From: Alphaproteobacteria bacterium
Lineage (GTDB): Bacteria; Pseudomonadota; Alphaproteobacteria; Rhizobiales; Beijerinckiaceae
Direction of reading: 5' to 3'
Length of the DNA: 6,885 bases
Assembly: GCA_009921785.1 (NCBI GenBank)
Contig: RFXE01000098.1
Span: forward strand, 1 to 6,885
In this document: in pieces, positions 1-6,521 of the stretch
Numbering within the stretch: position 1 is the stretch's first letter
Layout: each line of letters starts with the position of its first letter
Position numbers and translations under genes: made by a program
The notes under the pieces: generated by a model
What the model saw: the letters and a program-made list of their open reading frames with translations, nothing else
Told to the model about the DNA's origin: nothing
Databases searched by the model: none

Positions 1-336
1 GAAAAAAAGCCGCCGAGCGGTCCGTGATAATTCTTACGTGCTCCAACCTAAAGAAGCTTGGAATGGTCAAAAATGCTTGCCCTATAAGAAAAAATCAGCG
101 GGTCAGACGGGGTAGTGTGTCGAGGCCTAAAACTCTTTAGGCCTCAAGAAATGATCGATAATCCTCTTGTATTGTACTTTCACAACCCCGAAACAAGGAC
201 GTGGCGCCATCTTAACCATAGGGGCCGCCCCCATTGCACGGAATACTGGCCTTGATAGGTTCCCGCTCAAAATGGAAGAATAACATAGTCCCGATCAACA
301 TACCGTGAGTCCGAGGACGATTTCGAGGCAGAAGAA
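1..336. other. Left-end region without a convincing gene
   Basis: No tRNA, rRNA or mobile element is recognisable here. Three plus-strand frames are open from the left edge and close at 27, 115 and 140. The frame closing at 115 gives a 37-residue tail containing RDNSYVLQPKEAW, which I cannot assign. A 34-codon ATG frame lies at 151-255 with no good ribosome binding site. On the minus strand a weak 4-bp stem (CCGC/GCGG, 10-20) is followed by a run of T (2-8), a possible weak terminator for leftward transcription. A GGGG/CCCC mini-hairpin sits at 221-231. The only strong structure is the inverted repeat at 122-145. The promoter of the downstream CHAD gene should lie here, but I see no clear -35/-10 pair. 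Confidence 0.5.
122..145. repeat. Perfect 10-bp inverted repeat (hairpin), 4-nt loop
   Basis: GAGGCCTAAA at 122-131 pairs perfectly with TTTAGGCCTC at 136-145 around the loop ACTC. Neither side is followed by a T-run: the plus strand continues AAGAA and the minus strand GACACAC. It is therefore not a textbook intrinsic terminator. It could be a terminator without a U-tract for a gene to the left, an RNA-stabilising 3' end, or a dimeric operator. It lies about 190 bp before the CHAD start, too far for a simple start-site operator. Confidence 0.6.
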
Positions 337-1122
337 ATGATTGGTAATGATAGTCTAAAACGTCTCAAAGATGCTGGTAAAGTTAATTGGACGTCTTGGC
401 GTGAAGCGATTGAAAGAGAGTTAGATTATATTTCGAAGACGCAAGACTATTTTGGCGGACCATCAAGCGAAACGATCCATGCGATTAGAAAATCAATTAA
501 ATTTGTGAAAGCCTTATTGATATTGGCGCCTCCCTCAATTGCCAAGGATACAAAGGTCATTTCCATAAAGATATCAAAGACGAGTAAAAGACTTTCCAAA
601 ATAAGAAATCGACATGTTCATTTGCAAGTTTTAGGGCAGTTTACATTTGCTCGTGATAGCAAAGAAAAAATTACTCTAACAGATGCTGAATTCAATAAAT
701 TGAAAAAGGCGCAGAAGCAGATCGAAAAGATTAGTTTAATATTTAATGCCTTGCCAACACCAGGTGAAGATAAGAAGCAGATATTAAGTCAGATCGAAAG
801 GCAAATCAAAAGAACAGAAAGGAAAAGACCAAAAAATTGGAATGCCAGAAAAATAAAATCGATTCATAAATATAGAACCGCGCTCATATGTGAAAATAAT
901 CAATTATTATTTCTCAATTCTCTAACGGGACGCCCTTCAGTCAAAAAATTGAAGCGGCTCGATCTTCATCGTCAAATGCTCGGCCAAGTGAATGATCTAA
1001 GCCAATCGATTAATAAATTGAAAGCATCTTCTTCTCATTCAAGACATGAGCTGAGTATAATAAGGAAATTGAAAGATAGAAGAAAACAGCTCTTTGAAAA
1101 ATTAGCGTACAAAAAAACTTGA
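337..1122 (+). CDS. CHAD domain protein (stand-alone)
   Basis: The 261-residue protein is very rich in Lys and Arg. It matches the CHAD (conserved histidine alpha-helical) domain, a helical bundle family known to bind polyphosphate and often linked to CYTH/triphosphate-tunnel enzymes. The first half has the signature H48-x-x-R51 with basic residues at K55 and K58 (IHAIRKSIKFVKA), then KIRNRHV at 88-94 where the family usually has R-D-x-D-V. The second half has H177-x-x-R180, but the usual basic residues after it are I184 and N187, so this half is degenerate. LGQVND at 215-220 fits the C-terminal LGxxxD motif. There is no signal peptide, membrane segment or fused CYTH domain. The ATG follows GAGG (325-328) at 8 nt. 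The frame stays open upstream to 289 but offers no other start. The gene is visibly more AT-rich than its neighbours, which may mean transfer or relaxed selection. The function is not shown by the sequence; a polyphosphate link is inferred from the family. Confidence 0.7.
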   Translation: MIGNDSLKRLKDAGKVNWTSWREAIERELDYISKTQDYFGGPSSETIHAIRKSIKFVKALLILAPPSIAKDTKVISIKISKTSKRLSKIRNRHVHLQVLGQFTFARDSKEKITLTDAEFNKLKKAQKQIEKISLIFNALPTPGEDKKQILSQIERQIKRTERKRPKNWNARKIKSIHKYRTALICENNQLLFLNSLTGRPSVKKLKRLDLHRQMLGQVNDLSQSINKLKASSSHSRHELSIIRKLKDRRKQLFEKLAYKKT

Positions 1123-1178
1123 TCAATTTAAGCGGTTGGATTTCATTTTATAATGATGGGACACGCGAAATGCGAACA

Positions 1179-1220
1179 GGGATAGCGATTTATTGTCCAC
1201 TATCCCCGTGCAAATTATTT
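1179..1220 (+). terminator. Possible terminator between convergent genes
   Basis: GGGATAG (1179-1185) pairs with CTATCCC (1200-1206) around a 14-nt loop, with some further outer pairing (CA 1176-1177 region with TG 1208-1209). It lies between the CHAD stop (1122) and the stop of the leftward isomerase gene (1249). The plus strand continues with an AT-rich stretch ending ATTATTTT, only a weak U-tract. The position between convergent genes supports a terminator role, possibly in both directions, but the structure is not strong. Confidence 0.35.
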
Positions 1221-1248
1221 TGGATGAAAACAGGCCAACTAAGATTTG

Positions 1249-2079
1249 TTATTCCACCAACCCGCGCGCCATCAGATAATCTGCGCCCGCCTTTATCTTG
1301 TTGTGGTCGCGCAATTCAAGAATGAGGCGTGGATGAGACTGATAAAGCGAAATCGCGCGGAACACTTCGTGCCAGGCGATATTTCCCTCGCCCGGGGCCC
1401 AGTGCCGATCAGCATAGCCATCTGTATCTTGAAGGTGAATATGCGCTAATCTTTCGCCAGCAGCATGGATGTAGTAATCAACAGCCGGGCCCCCATTTGA
1501 ACCATGAGCATAATTGGCGTGACCCGTATCGATGGACACAGCTACGGCGTCGCTCTTGAAAGAATCTGACAAGTCGGAACGGAAGCTCGGGTCAAGATCT
1601 TCGATATTTTCAATAACGAGAACACAGCCGAATTGTTCTGCGCGCGAAACAACGCGCGACAATGTTTTATGGGTTCGATCAATCAGCTTCTCACGGCTAC
1701 CAGGGTTGTAAGCGAGATTATTATGATCCCATGTTGTTAAGGGTGAGTGGATTACCATATGCGAGCCGCCAAGGGCTTCGACGACATCGAGGCCTTGCAT
1801 CATGCGCTTTTCGACAACAGCTCGAATATCGGGATCTTCATTAGCAATATCCAGCCCCCAAAAGGGGCCATGAATCCCCATGCGACCCGTATAGCCGTCC
1901 AGCGCCTTTTTATATTCGGAGACCAAGCCGGACCAATCACCACTCAATACTTCAGCAAAGCAAAAGTCTTGCAGTTCGAGATCGCGATTCTTTTCGAATA
2001 TCCAATTACGATATGTTTTGAGACTATCAATTGTGAGAGCCGCACCAACAACTGGTTTAATATGTTTTGCATCAGACAT
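1249..2079 (-). CDS. Sugar phosphate isomerase/epimerase (xylose isomerase-like TIM barrel)
   Basis: This 276-residue protein has the length and motif order of the AP endonuclease 2/xylose isomerase-like TIM-barrel family (PF01261 type). Visible motifs are MGIHGPF (H70), MVIHSPL (H111), VIENIED (E157), SIDTGH (D184, H187), HIHLQD (H213, H215, D218), a GEGNIAW loop at 230-236 and LILELRD (E255). E157, D184, one of the HIHL histidines and E255 would form the divalent metal site by family analogy. Members isomerise or epimerise sugars, sugar phosphates or keto-inositols, and the substrate cannot be read from the sequence. I chose the ATG at 2079 because it follows an AAGGAT ribosome site and starts 2 nt after the stop of the EEP gene, implying translational coupling. 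The frame is open further upstream, but that extension overlaps the EEP gene and looks non-native. There is no signal peptide, so it should be cytoplasmic. It is second in a minus-strand unit divergent from ugp, so its substrate may derive from what Ugp imports. Confidence 0.85.
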   Translation of the reverse strand: MSDAKHIKPVVGAALTIDSLKTYRNWIFEKNRDLELQDFCFAEVLSGDWSGLVSEYKKALDGYTGRMGIHGPFWGLDIANEDPDIRAVVEKRMMQGLDVVEALGGSHMVIHSPLTTWDHNNLAYNPGSREKLIDRTHKTLSRVVSRAEQFGCVLVIENIEDLDPSFRSDLSDSFKSDAVAVSIDTGHANYAHGSNGGPAVDYYIHAAGERLAHIHLQDTDGYADRHWAPGEGNIAWHEVFRAISLYQSHPRLILELRDHNKIKAGADYLMARGLVE

Positions 2080-2081
2080 GA

Positions 2082-3149
2082 TTATTGATCCTTTTGGGGT
2101 TCGATTGTGAGAGTAACGCGTAACGCTTCGTGATCGGAGATCGCGTGGCCTTCGGAGTCGATAGCGGGCAGGGTGGCGGCATCGGAGGCTGCAAGGCCGC
2201 GTGTGAAAAACCAATCGATTTTCGTGAAGGGCGGCTCAGGCGTTCCGTCCGGTCTCGTTCGACAGCTGGGTTCTTTCGTATTGGCGCTCGACCATGAAAA
2301 ACCGGCATCGCGTAAAACACCAAACATCGGTTCAAGCGCGCTTGGATCTTCGAATATGTCTTCAAGTGCCTTTTGACCCTTCGGGAGAGCCGAGGTGTTG
2401 AAATCGCCACCAATCACGACAGGTTCAGACCCTGCACGCTCATTGAGCACCTCAACAAGACGGCGGGCTTGTGCCGCCCGAATATCAGGCGTTGCCCGAT
2501 TTTCAAAATGTGCGGATACGCACCAGAGCGGCTGATCATCAATCACCGTGCGCGCGCCCACCGCATTACGAAATCCAATTCGTCTCTGATCGTGATCATC
2601 AAAGCCGACAAACCAATGCGCGCCTTCGTCTAGGCGCACCGCGAACATATTCGTCAGCGGAAGGCGGCTAAGAATCGCATTGCCGTGGTAGCCGAATTCA
2701 TTTCGCTGGCCGCGATGCCATTCAGACTCGCGCTCATCGCCCAGACCCAGTTCGGCAAATTCAAGCGCGTAAACATAGCCGAGATCAAAATGCTTCGCCA
2801 GATCGCGCACAGTGTGTCTGTTGCCGGACCGTGCCATGCCGATGTCAACTTCTGTAAGGAGAGCAATGTCAGGGAGAACGGATCCTAGAAGGGCTTGAGA
2901 GGGTCGCGCATATTTCAACCGCTCTGCATTCCACGAGAACACTGATAAGCGTGCTGCTTTTTGCTCGCGATAAGCGGGATGGCGTCCTGGTGGCTGATAT
3001 TCGAGAGCCTGAAAGGCTGGAATCTCAGCTAGGGCTAAATCATGCCTCTCACGCGTCGCTTCTCCGCCTAAAGCAATATTTATCGCAGGCAGGGATAGCG
3101 GTTCAAACACCGCAGTTACGTCATCAACTACATACTGAACGCGCGTCAT
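2082..3149 (-). CDS. Endonuclease/exonuclease/phosphatase (EEP) superfamily hydrolase
   Basis: The 355-residue protein contains a full EEP (DNase I-like, metal-dependent phosphoesterase) domain from about residue 67 to the end. Visible motifs are SVFSWNAER (N74), ALLTEVD (E100), GYHGNAILSRLPL (N157), SAHFEN (H214), VIGGDFNT (D249, N251), KIDWFF (D312) and SDHEAL (D339, H340), so the catalytic and metal-binding residues look intact. About 66 residues precede the domain (including PGRHPAY); I recall a similar leader in rhizobial homologues. The superfamily includes nucleases, inositol polyphosphate phosphatases, sphingomyelinase-like phosphodiesterases and others, and the sequence does not choose between them. 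There is no signal peptide. I chose the ATG at 3149, which follows GTAGGAA at a normal distance; an in-frame ATG at 3206 would run into the ugp control region. It is the first gene of the minus-strand pair, divergent from ugpB. A role as an intracellular phosphodiesterase or phosphatase acting on Ugp-imported substrate is inference. Confidence 0.85.
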   Translation of the reverse strand: MTRVQYVVDDVTAVFEPLSLPAINIALGGEATRERHDLALAEIPAFQALEYQPPGRHPAYREQKAARLSVFSWNAERLKYARPSQALLGSVLPDIALLTEVDIGMARSGNRHTVRDLAKHFDLGYVYALEFAELGLGDERESEWHRGQRNEFGYHGNAILSRLPLTNMFAVRLDEGAHWFVGFDDHDQRRIGFRNAVGARTVIDDQPLWCVSAHFENRATPDIRAAQARRLVEVLNERAGSEPVVIGGDFNTSALPKGQKALEDIFEDPSALEPMFGVLRDAGFSWSSANTKEPSCRTRPDGTPEPPFTKIDWFFTRGLAASDAATLPAIDSEGHAISDHEALRVTLTIEPQKDQ

Positions 3150-3230
3150 ATCGAAGGTTCCTACTCTCCTGGCGGATAGGGGGCAATTTTGACGCAGCGA
3201 TGACACTATTGAGGCAAACGGCGATGTCCG

Positions 3231-3280
3231 AAGTCATCCACAGTCATCAAACCGACATCCAATCTTTGATGAAATGTCAT
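3231..3280 (+). promoter_or_regulatory. Candidate PhoB (Pho box) half-site array before ugpB
   Basis: Five CTGTCAT-like heptamers on the plus strand begin at 3231 (AAGTCAT), 3241 (CAGTCAT), 3252 (CCGACAT), 3264 (CTTTGAT) and 3274 (ATGTCAT), spaced 10, 11, 12 and 10 nt. The best 18-mer (3241-3258) is two heptamers 11 nt apart, as in the known Pho box (CTGTCAT, 4 nt, CTGTCAT), with 6/7 and 5/7 matches. PhoB control of ugp is well established in E. coli and in several alphaproteobacteria. The difficulty is that the array reaches or passes the only available ATG codons for ugpB (3224, 3269), so a working Pho box here would leave little or no leader. The match may be chance. Confidence 0.35.
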
Positions 3281-4614
3281 AGCGTCCGCTTAGGACCGCA
3301 CTGGCAGCAGGGACAATCCTGCTTTCCGGCTTTTCGGCAGCTCACGCCGATGCAGTAAAATTTGAAATGTGGCATGGCCTCACGGGCGATCTCGGCGACG
3401 CGGTCGGCGAAGTGTGCAAGCGTTTCAACGAATCGCAGAAGGATTATGAAATCGTCTGCACATCGCAAGGTTCATATGACAATGCCTTGCAAAATGCGAT
3501 TGCCGCTTATCGCGCGAAAAAGAATCCGACCATTGTGCAAATTTTTGATGCCGGTACGTTGGATCTTCTCTTGTCAGAAGCCTATGTCCCTGCACGCAAG
3601 TTGATGGAAGACAACGGCTACAAGATCAATTGGGATGATTATATCCCGGCGATCTCGAATTATTATGCCGACTCGAAAGGTGTTCTAAATTCCTTCCCGT
3701 TCAACTCGTCCACGGCTATGTTCTACTGGAACAAAGACGCGTTTGGCAAAATCGGCAAGACCGAAGCGCCAAAGACATGGGACGAAGTATTTGACTCTTT
3801 GAAGGCCCTCAAATCAGCTGGCTACGAATGCCCGATGGCTTGGAACTACGATACTTGGCCAATTATGGAACAGTCGTCTGCGATCAATAACCTGCCAATC
3901 GCTACAAAAGGCAACGGTTATCAAGGTCTAGATGCAGAATTCATTGTCAATAAGACGAAGTTTGTTGACATCATTAAGTCGCTGAAAAAGGCCTATGACG
4001 ATGGTCTTGTAAAGATCAAGACACCCGACACGGGCGCAACCATCGTGCAGGCTTTCTCTAATGCCGATTGCCAGGTTATGCTGTCTTCCATCGCGGATCA
4101 CGGCACGGTCGGCAAGACTCAAAAGCCCGATATGAAATGGGACGTTGCCATGTTGCCAACACTTGCGGGCGTTGAGCGCAAGAACTCGCTCGTTGGTGGG
4201 GCATCCTTATGGACACTTCAGGGTAAAACGGCTGAAGAATATAAGGGCGCCGCTGCGTTCTTTAACTTCATCGCAAAGCCTGAATCGGCTTTGTTCTGGT
4301 CAACCCGCACCGGCTATATTCCGGTTACCAAATCGGGCTTCGACTATATGAAGGCACAGGGCTTTTATGACAAAGCGCCTTATAAGGGTCGTGAACTCGC
4401 AATCGCGTCTCTCAACGCTTCGCCTGTAACCGAATTGACTCGCGGCATTCGTCTTGGTGGATTTGTTCAAATCCGCAAAGAAATGCGCGATGCTCTGACG
4501 GACATCTTCGCCAACAAGGCGTCGGTTGAAGATGGCATTAACAGTGCAGTAGAGCGCTCAAACGCGGTCTTGAGAAAGTTCGAAAAGACCTACGCTGGCA
4601 AAATGCTTCCTTGA
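3269..4614 (+). CDS. ugpB: UgpB, periplasmic glycerol-3-phosphate-binding protein; 5' end frameshifted
   Basis: The frame ending at 4614 is collinear with E. coli UgpB (438 residues), the solute receptor for sn-glycerol-3-phosphate and glycerophosphodiesters. Counted from M3367, visible conserved points are MWHGLTGDLG, SQGSYD (Y37), QIFDAGT (D61), PFNSST (S115), PKTW (W138), GGASLW, TGYIPVT and TRGIRLGG. These cover the ligand residues I recall from the E. coli structure (Y65, E89, S144, G307, Y346, R397), except that E89 is Asp here. The signal peptide (TALAAGTILLSGFSAAHA, with likely cleavage AHA|DA) lies in the same frame from about 3295, but this frame is closed by TAG at 3280-3282 and has no ATG, GTG or TTG before M3367. 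ATG 3269 (MKCHSVRL) in the neighbouring frame gives a fitting basic n-region if 1 nt is restored near 3290-3300; ATG 3224 has a better GAGG site. The intact precursor would be about 448 residues. Starting at M3367 would give 415 residues without a signal. The 3' end is certain and the 5' end is not. Confidence 0.85.
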
Positions 4615-4630
4615 TTTCCCTCTGAGACTT

Positions 4631-4660
4631 GTGGGTGCGTGAAAGCGCACCCACTTTTTT
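4631..4660 (+). terminator. Strong intrinsic terminator/attenuator between ugpB and ugpA
   Basis: GTGGGTGCG (4631-4639) pairs perfectly with CGCACCCAC (4646-4654), and a T-G wobble closes a GAAA tetraloop. Six T residues (4655-4660) follow. It begins 17 nt after the ugpB stop and ends 24 nt before ugpA. Hairpins in this position are common in importer operons: they stop or slow most transcripts after the binding-protein gene and protect its 3' end, so that binding protein is made in excess over the membrane subunits. I see no separate promoter for ugpA. Confidence 0.9.
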
Positions 4661-4683
4661 CGTTTAGACGGACAGTTTTTTTC

Positions 4684-5568
4684 ATGGAAAAGCGTGCAAC
4701 ATTTTCGAAAATGTCTGTCGGCGTGATGTTCATCTTGCCGCAGGTGTTGCTCGTATTTACATTTTTCTATTGGCCTACGGGCGCTGCTCTCTATTGGGCG
4801 TTCACACTTGAGCGGCCCTGGGGCGGTGGGAATGAATGGGTTGGTTTTGATAATTTTCGCCAAGTCTTTGCTGATCGCGCCTATTGGGGCTCGATTTTCC
4901 GTAGTTTGATTTTTGCAAGCGCAACCGCGACATTATCGATGTCTATAGGCCTTTTGCTGGCTATCGCGTGTGATCGAAGCCTTAAGGGTTATCAGATGTT
5001 TCGAACTGTTTTTGTGTGGCCCTATGCTGTTGTCGCACCGGCAGCTGCTTTAGCGTTTCGGTTCATCTTTGCGCCTGAAGCCGGGATCTTTTCGATGATC
5101 GTAAAAGCCTATCCAGAATTCTGGAACCCGGCGCAAAATGGCTATCACGCGATGACGATGATCATTATCTGCTATTCTTGGAAATACGCGGCCTATTGTT
5201 TTATCTTTTTCCTTGCCGCATTGCAGGCTATTCCGCGCTCCGTTATTGAAGCGGCAGCCTTGGATGGCGCAGGCGTTTTACGTCGCGTGCGGGATATTCA
5301 ACTGCCTCTCATTACGCCGACTTTCTTTTTCATGCTGGTGATCAGCATAACCGATAGTTTCCAGGATTCCTTCGGCATCGTTGATGTGATGACCGATGGT
5401 GGCCCAGCGAAGGCGACCGAATTGCTTGTCTATAAAATTTACTTCGATGGATTCCGGGGGCTCGATTATTCCGGTGCTGCGGCGCAATCAATCGTATTAA
5501 TGCTGATCATGATGGTTCTGACCTTTTTCCAGTTCCGTTATATCGAGCGGCGCGTTCATTACAGCTGA
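4684..5568 (+). CDS. ugpA: UgpA, glycerol-3-phosphate ABC transporter permease
   Basis: The 294-residue membrane protein is almost the same length as E. coli UgpA (295). One of two permeases, it would pair with UgpE to form the inner-membrane channel of the UgpBAEC2 importer. Hydrophobic segments are seen at about 11-40, 72-95, 110-130, 156-182, 212-230 and 264-284, consistent with six helices. The ATPase-coupling EAA loop is clear at 189-210: E189-A-A, D194-G-A, then I205-Q-L-P-L. An in-frame GTG start at 4639 would add 15 residues, but it lies inside the terminator hairpin and encodes a non-conserved leader, so I chose ATG 4684. Only a weak GGACAG ribosome site precedes it, in line with lower expression than ugpB. 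The next gene, ugpE, starts 9 nt after the stop. Confidence 0.93.
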   Translation: MEKRATFSKMSVGVMFILPQVLLVFTFFYWPTGAALYWAFTLERPWGGGNEWVGFDNFRQVFADRAYWGSIFRSLIFASATATLSMSIGLLLAIACDRSLKGYQMFRTVFVWPYAVVAPAAALAFRFIFAPEAGIFSMIVKAYPEFWNPAQNGYHAMTMIIICYSWKYAAYCFIFFLAALQAIPRSVIEAAALDGAGVLRRVRDIQLPLITPTFFFMLVISITDSFQDSFGIVDVMTDGGPAKATELLVYKIYFDGFRGLDYSGAAAQSIVLMLIMMVLTFFQFRYIERRVHYS

Positions 5569-5577
5569 GGTTGATCC

Positions 5578-6510
5578 ATGATTGAGCGAACGCCCCTTCT
5601 GAATTTCCTCACTTATGCGGTGATGGTTGTCGGCGTCTTCATGGTTTTCTTGCCTTTATGGCTTGTGTTTGTTGGATCGACGCTGACTGTGCGTGAGATT
5701 AATATTCCAGAGTTACATCTCATTCCCGGAACGCATTTTTTTGAAAATTTGCAAGCGGCTTGGGCGCGTGGCCATTTGGGCGGGCGGTTGTTCAATAGTT
5801 TGATCATGTCTTTGGGTGTCGCCACCGGCAAAGTCGTGATGTCTGCGCTTACTGCTTTTGGTCTCGTCTATTTTCGTTTTCCGGGCCGCATGCTTGTATT
5901 TTGGTTGATCTTTATCACCTTGATGTTACCGCTCGAAGTGCGAATTGTGCCGACCTATGCTGTGGCCGCAAATGCGCTTTGGCCCTTTCAATCTATTCTT
6001 GATGCCGCGGGTGTGACCGATCTTATACATGCGCTATCTGGAATCCAAATTGCGCTCGAATGGAATTTATTGAATTCCTATACTGGACTGATCTTGCCTT
6101 TGATTGCGACGGCGACGGGAACTTTTCTGTATCGTCAATTTTTTCTTACCGTTCCTGATGAACTTCTTGAAGCGGCGCGCATGGATGGTGCAGGACCCCT
6201 TCGCTTCCTTGCTGAATTTTTAATACCGCTTTCGCGCGCCAACATGGCCGCTTTATTCACCATCATGTTTCTCTATGCGTGGAACCAATATCTGTGGCCG
6301 CTGCTTGCGACGCCCGATCGCGCGGGTTTCGGTACAACGGCTGTTGTTGAATTGAAATTACTAGCTCCGACAGTTTCGACTAATGGTGGGGGTACACCAG
6401 ATTGGAATGTCGCGATGGCAGGCTGTTTGATCATCATGTTGCCACCGCTCATTTTTGTCGCGTTTATGCAGCGCCATTTTGTACGCGGTCTGATTGCGAC
6501 CGAGAAATAA
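5578..6510 (+). CDS. ugpE: UgpE, glycerol-3-phosphate ABC transporter permease
   Basis: The 310-residue protein aligns along its length with E. coli UgpE (281 residues) and is the second permease of the importer. Shared stretches include LIPGTHFFENL (48-58), FITLMLPLEVRI (112-123), FLYRQFF (183-189), the EAA loop E198-A-A-R-M-D203-G-A with IPLSR at 216-220, WNQYLWPLL (235-243) and the C-terminal FVRGLIATEK. Hydrophobic helices fall at about 10-33, 73-96, 105-128, 170-186, 222-243 and 279-297. Between V121 and L171 it has about 29 residues more than the E. coli protein (about 132-160), in the loop after the third helix. The ATG lies 7 nt after TGAGG, which overlaps the ugpA stop codon, so translation of the two is probably coupled. 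The ugpC ATG follows 11 nt downstream. Confidence 0.93.
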   Translation: MIERTPLLNFLTYAVMVVGVFMVFLPLWLVFVGSTLTVREINIPELHLIPGTHFFENLQAAWARGHLGGRLFNSLIMSLGVATGKVVMSALTAFGLVYFRFPGRMLVFWLIFITLMLPLEVRIVPTYAVAANALWPFQSILDAAGVTDLIHALSGIQIALEWNLLNSYTGLILPLIATATGTFLYRQFFLTVPDELLEAARMDGAGPLRFLAEFLIPLSRANMAALFTIMFLYAWNQYLWPLLATPDRAGFGTTAVVELKLLAPTVSTNGGGTPDWNVAMAGCLIIMLPPLIFVAFMQRHFVRGLIATEK

Positions 6511-6521
6511 AGGGAATACCC

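Noticed and set aside
2..115. Open frame from the left edge (37-residue tail), considered as the end of polyphosphate kinase because of DN...VLQP
   Set aside because: The spacing of the motif does not fit the PPK1 tail I remember, and the rest does not align. It is too short to support a gene call.
221..231. GGGG-CCG-CCCC mini-hairpin
   Set aside because: The four-pair stem has a 3-nt loop, with no T-run and no clear context. It is likely chance.
151..255. 34-codon ATG frame as a small gene
   Set aside because: There is no clear ribosome site, no recognisable protein features, and it follows directly on a hairpin.
1119..1559. Several short plus-strand frames over the isomerase gene
   Set aside because: They are antisense shadows of a gene with intact family motifs.
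2080..2214. 45-residue N-terminal extension of the isomerase frame
   Set aside because: It overlaps the conserved end of the EEP gene, is Arg-rich in a way typical of a shadow frame, and ATG 2079 has a good ribosome site and an operon-like 2-nt gap.
3189..3212. TTGACG at 3189-3194 as a -35 box for ugpB
   Set aside because: No -10-like hexamer lies at 16-18 nt; the nearest (TATTGA) is only 12 nt away.
2951..3358. 135-codon plus-strand open frame
   Set aside because: It is mostly antisense to the EEP gene, whose motifs are well conserved, and its protein resembles nothing. Only its last part matters, because it supplies the possible n-region of the ugpB signal peptide.
4639..4683. GTG start adding 15 residues to UgpA
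   Set aside because: It lies inside the terminator hairpin and T-run. ATG 4684 gives a protein of the usual family length.
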